Positions 61,346-64,000 of a stretch of 64,000 bases of DNA are shown one piece after another. The position numbers and the translations under genes are program-made. Within the stretch, counting starts at the first letter, position 1, and each line of letters begins with the position of its first letter. The DNA is taken from positions 4,774,001-4,838,000 of the forward strand of contig NZ_CP108414.1 of assembly GCF_035978755.1 (NCBI RefSeq). Reading direction: 5' to 3'. Below the pieces are notes generated by a model that did not search any database, was not told where the DNA came from, and saw only the letters and a list, made by a program, of their open reading frames with translations. The stretch is from Streptomyces sp. NBC_01298 (lineage in GTDB: Bacteria > Actinomycetota > Actinomycetes > Streptomycetales > Streptomycetaceae).

Positions 61346-61879
61346 ATGACCACGCCTGTGTGCACGCTCGCCTCGAATCCGACGCCGTACCCGTCGTTCT
61401 CGGCGTACGTCCGGACCCGCGGCACGGTCCTGATGCGCACCGCGCGCTCGCTCACCGCCAACCCCTGCGACGCCGAGGACCTCCTCCAGACGGCGCTGGC
61501 CAAGACCTACGTCGCCTGGGACCGCATCGAGGACCACCGCGCCCTGGACGGGTACGTCCGCCGGGCCCTGGTCAACACCCGCACCAGCCAGTGGCGCAAG
61601 CGCAAGGTCGACGAGTTCGTCTGCGACGAGCTTCCCGAGGCCGACGAGCCGCCGGCCGCCGATCCCGCCGAGGCGCAGGCGCTGCGCGACGCGATGTGGC
61701 GCGCGGTGACCCGGCTGCCGGACCGGCAGCGGGCGATGGTCGTCCTGCGCTACTACGAGGACCTGAGCGAGGCCCAGACCGCCGAACTGCTCGGCGTCTC
61801 CGTGGGCACGGTCAAGAGCGCCGTCTCCCGGGCACTGGTCAAGCTCCGCGAGGACCCGGAACTGGCTCCCGTCCGCTGA
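61346..61879 (+). CDS. SigE-family (ECF-like) RNA polymerase sigma factor
   Basis: A 177-residue sigma70-family factor. Region 2 includes ANPCDAEDLLQTALAKTYVAWDRI and region 4 reads LPDRQRAMVVLRYYEDLSEAQTAELLGVSVGTVKSAVSRAL. The SigE-family subgroup is abundant in actinobacteria. No anti-sigma gene follows, and nothing here shows its target. GGAGG almost touches the ATG and TAGCGT lies about seven bases upstream, compatible with a leaderless message. Confidence 0.9.
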   Translation: MTTPVCTLASNPTPYPSFSAYVRTRGTVLMRTARSLTANPCDAEDLLQTALAKTYVAWDRIEDHRALDGYVRRALVNTRTSQWRKRKVDEFVCDELPEADEPPAADPAEAQALRDAMWRAVTRLPDRQRAMVVLRYYEDLSEAQTAELLGVSVGTVKSAVSRALVKLREDPELAPVR

Positions 61880-61910
61880 GCCGACGCGAGCCCGGCCCCT
61901 CCCGGCCGAT

Positions 61911-61924
61911 GTTTCACGTGAAAC
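61911..61924. other. parS centromere site 6
   Basis: Perfect GTTTCACGTGAAAC in the 151-bp gap between the sigma factor and acyl-CoA ligase genes. Confidence 0.95.
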
Positions 61925-62030
61925 AACGCCCGCGTTTCTACTCTTGGGTAGTGACAGACCGAGCGGTACGTGCGCAGAATCGCAGCATCCGTAGCCGCCG
62001 CAGCGCCGCAGCGCTCACCGGGAGGACGCT

Positions 62031-63680
<1,650 letters not shown>

Positions 63681-63700
63681 TCCACCGGCCCCGCCGGGGG

Positions 63701-64000
63701 CTACTGGCCGCGCGTGAGCCAGGGCCGCAGCACCTTGCTGATCGCGGGCATGGCCACGTAGGTCATCAGGGTGCTGAAGACGACGGCGAACGCGGCCGTC
63801 CGCAGCACGAAGTGCAGGTTCACCAGGTACGGCCCGAGCAGCGCGTTGCCCGCGAGCGAGATCGGGAAGATGGCCAGCCCCGAGCTGATCGCCATCTTCC
63901 ACCGCGGCGGCGCGGGCCGGGCCGTACCCGGCTTCGCGAACCAGGTCTCCATGCCGTGCAGTTCGCGCCGGGCTATCTCGGTGTGGTGGTGCCCGAGGCA
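63701..64000 (-). CDS. C-terminal part of an antibiotic-monooxygenase-like membrane protein (5' end outside window)
   Basis: The open frame continues to the right edge (HHHTEIARRELHGMETWF...), so the N-terminus is missing; at least 99 residues remain. After LHGMETWFAKPG and PPRWKM there are two hydrophobic helices and a basic end (LRPWLTRG). This arrangement is typical of proteins with an N-terminal antibiotic biosynthesis monooxygenase (ABM) domain and two C-terminal helices. The ABM domain itself is not visible, so the call rests on the C-terminal pattern. Confidence 0.6.
   Translation of the reverse strand, partial: CLGHHHTEIARRELHGMETWFAKPGTARPAPPRWKMAISSGLAIFPISLAGNALLGPYLVNLHFVLRTAAFAVVFSTLMTYVAMPAISKVLRPWLTRGQ

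Overview
The window is Streptomyces (or a close streptomycete relative). It is very GC-rich with strong G/C third-position codon bias. It carries fused cydCD, Streptomyces-type regulators (SigE-family sigma factor, RsbW-like ATPases, SpoIIE-type phosphatase), the DtpA/Sco copper system and Streptomyces-type parS sites. Six perfect copies of parS (GTTTCACGTGAAAC) in 58 kb, plus clustered DnaA boxes, place the segment in the origin-proximal centromere region of the chromosome, although oriC itself and dnaA/dnaN are not here. Gene order looks like the S. coelicolor region around cydABCD, serS-pheA and the dtpA operon; this is recalled, not computed.

Layout. 0-9.4 kb: the end of a HisC-like aminotransferase, a small cyclophilin-fold protein, the Rex-controlled cytochrome bd operon cydA-cydB-cydCD, and a double-GAF sensor kinase. 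9.4-12.5 kb: a Cof-type HAD phosphatase, a zinc-ribbon miniprotein, signal peptidase I and an F420-type oxidoreductase. 12.5-18.3 kb: Hsp90 (htpG) translationally coupled to a 1029-residue TPR protein, then kptA. 18.3-24 kb: an aquaporin and a four-gene overlapping operon (M24 peptidase, EphD-like hydrolase/dehydrogenase fusion, PF10118 protein, MerR regulator). 24-28.5 kb: a four-gene ABC exporter operon and a rhomboid-like protein. 28.5-32.1 kb: a HAD phosphatase, serS, an approximately 530 bp DnaA-box cluster and pheA.

32.1-38.5 kb is an extracytoplasmic copper locus: Sco, PCuAC chaperone, CopC-CopD and the Tat-exported peroxidase DtpA, with a YcnI protein and a His/Met-containing membrane protein upstream. 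38.6-49 kb holds two RsbW-like ATPases, aminopeptidase P, a GAF-SpoIIE phosphatase that lacks a metal ligand, a degenerate PrimPol-like protein, a SEC-C protein, a glycerophosphodiesterase and an HtrA protease. 49-51.7 kb is a sulfur module (LysR, cysteine dioxygenase, YeiH-type exporter), followed by tRNA-Ser(UGA). 51.9-56.3 kb holds an alpha/beta hydrolase, a flavoprotein monooxygenase, small exported proteins and a gene-poor stretch with 14 copies of a 7-bp repeat.

56.4-61.2 kb is a tightly overlapping five-gene operon (acyl-CoA dehydrogenase, MaoC-DUF35 fusion, acyl-CoA dehydrogenase, MaoC, lipid-transfer/aldolase protein). It matches the chsE2-chsH2-chsE1-chsH1-ltp2 set that removes the last propionyl side chain of cholesterol in mycobacteria (igr operon), and it sits behind a palindromic operator. 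A SigE-family sigma factor, an acyl-CoA ligase and the end of a monooxygenase-like membrane protein close the window. Convergent genes are mostly separated by strong hairpins, while genes within operons overlap by 1-11 bases.
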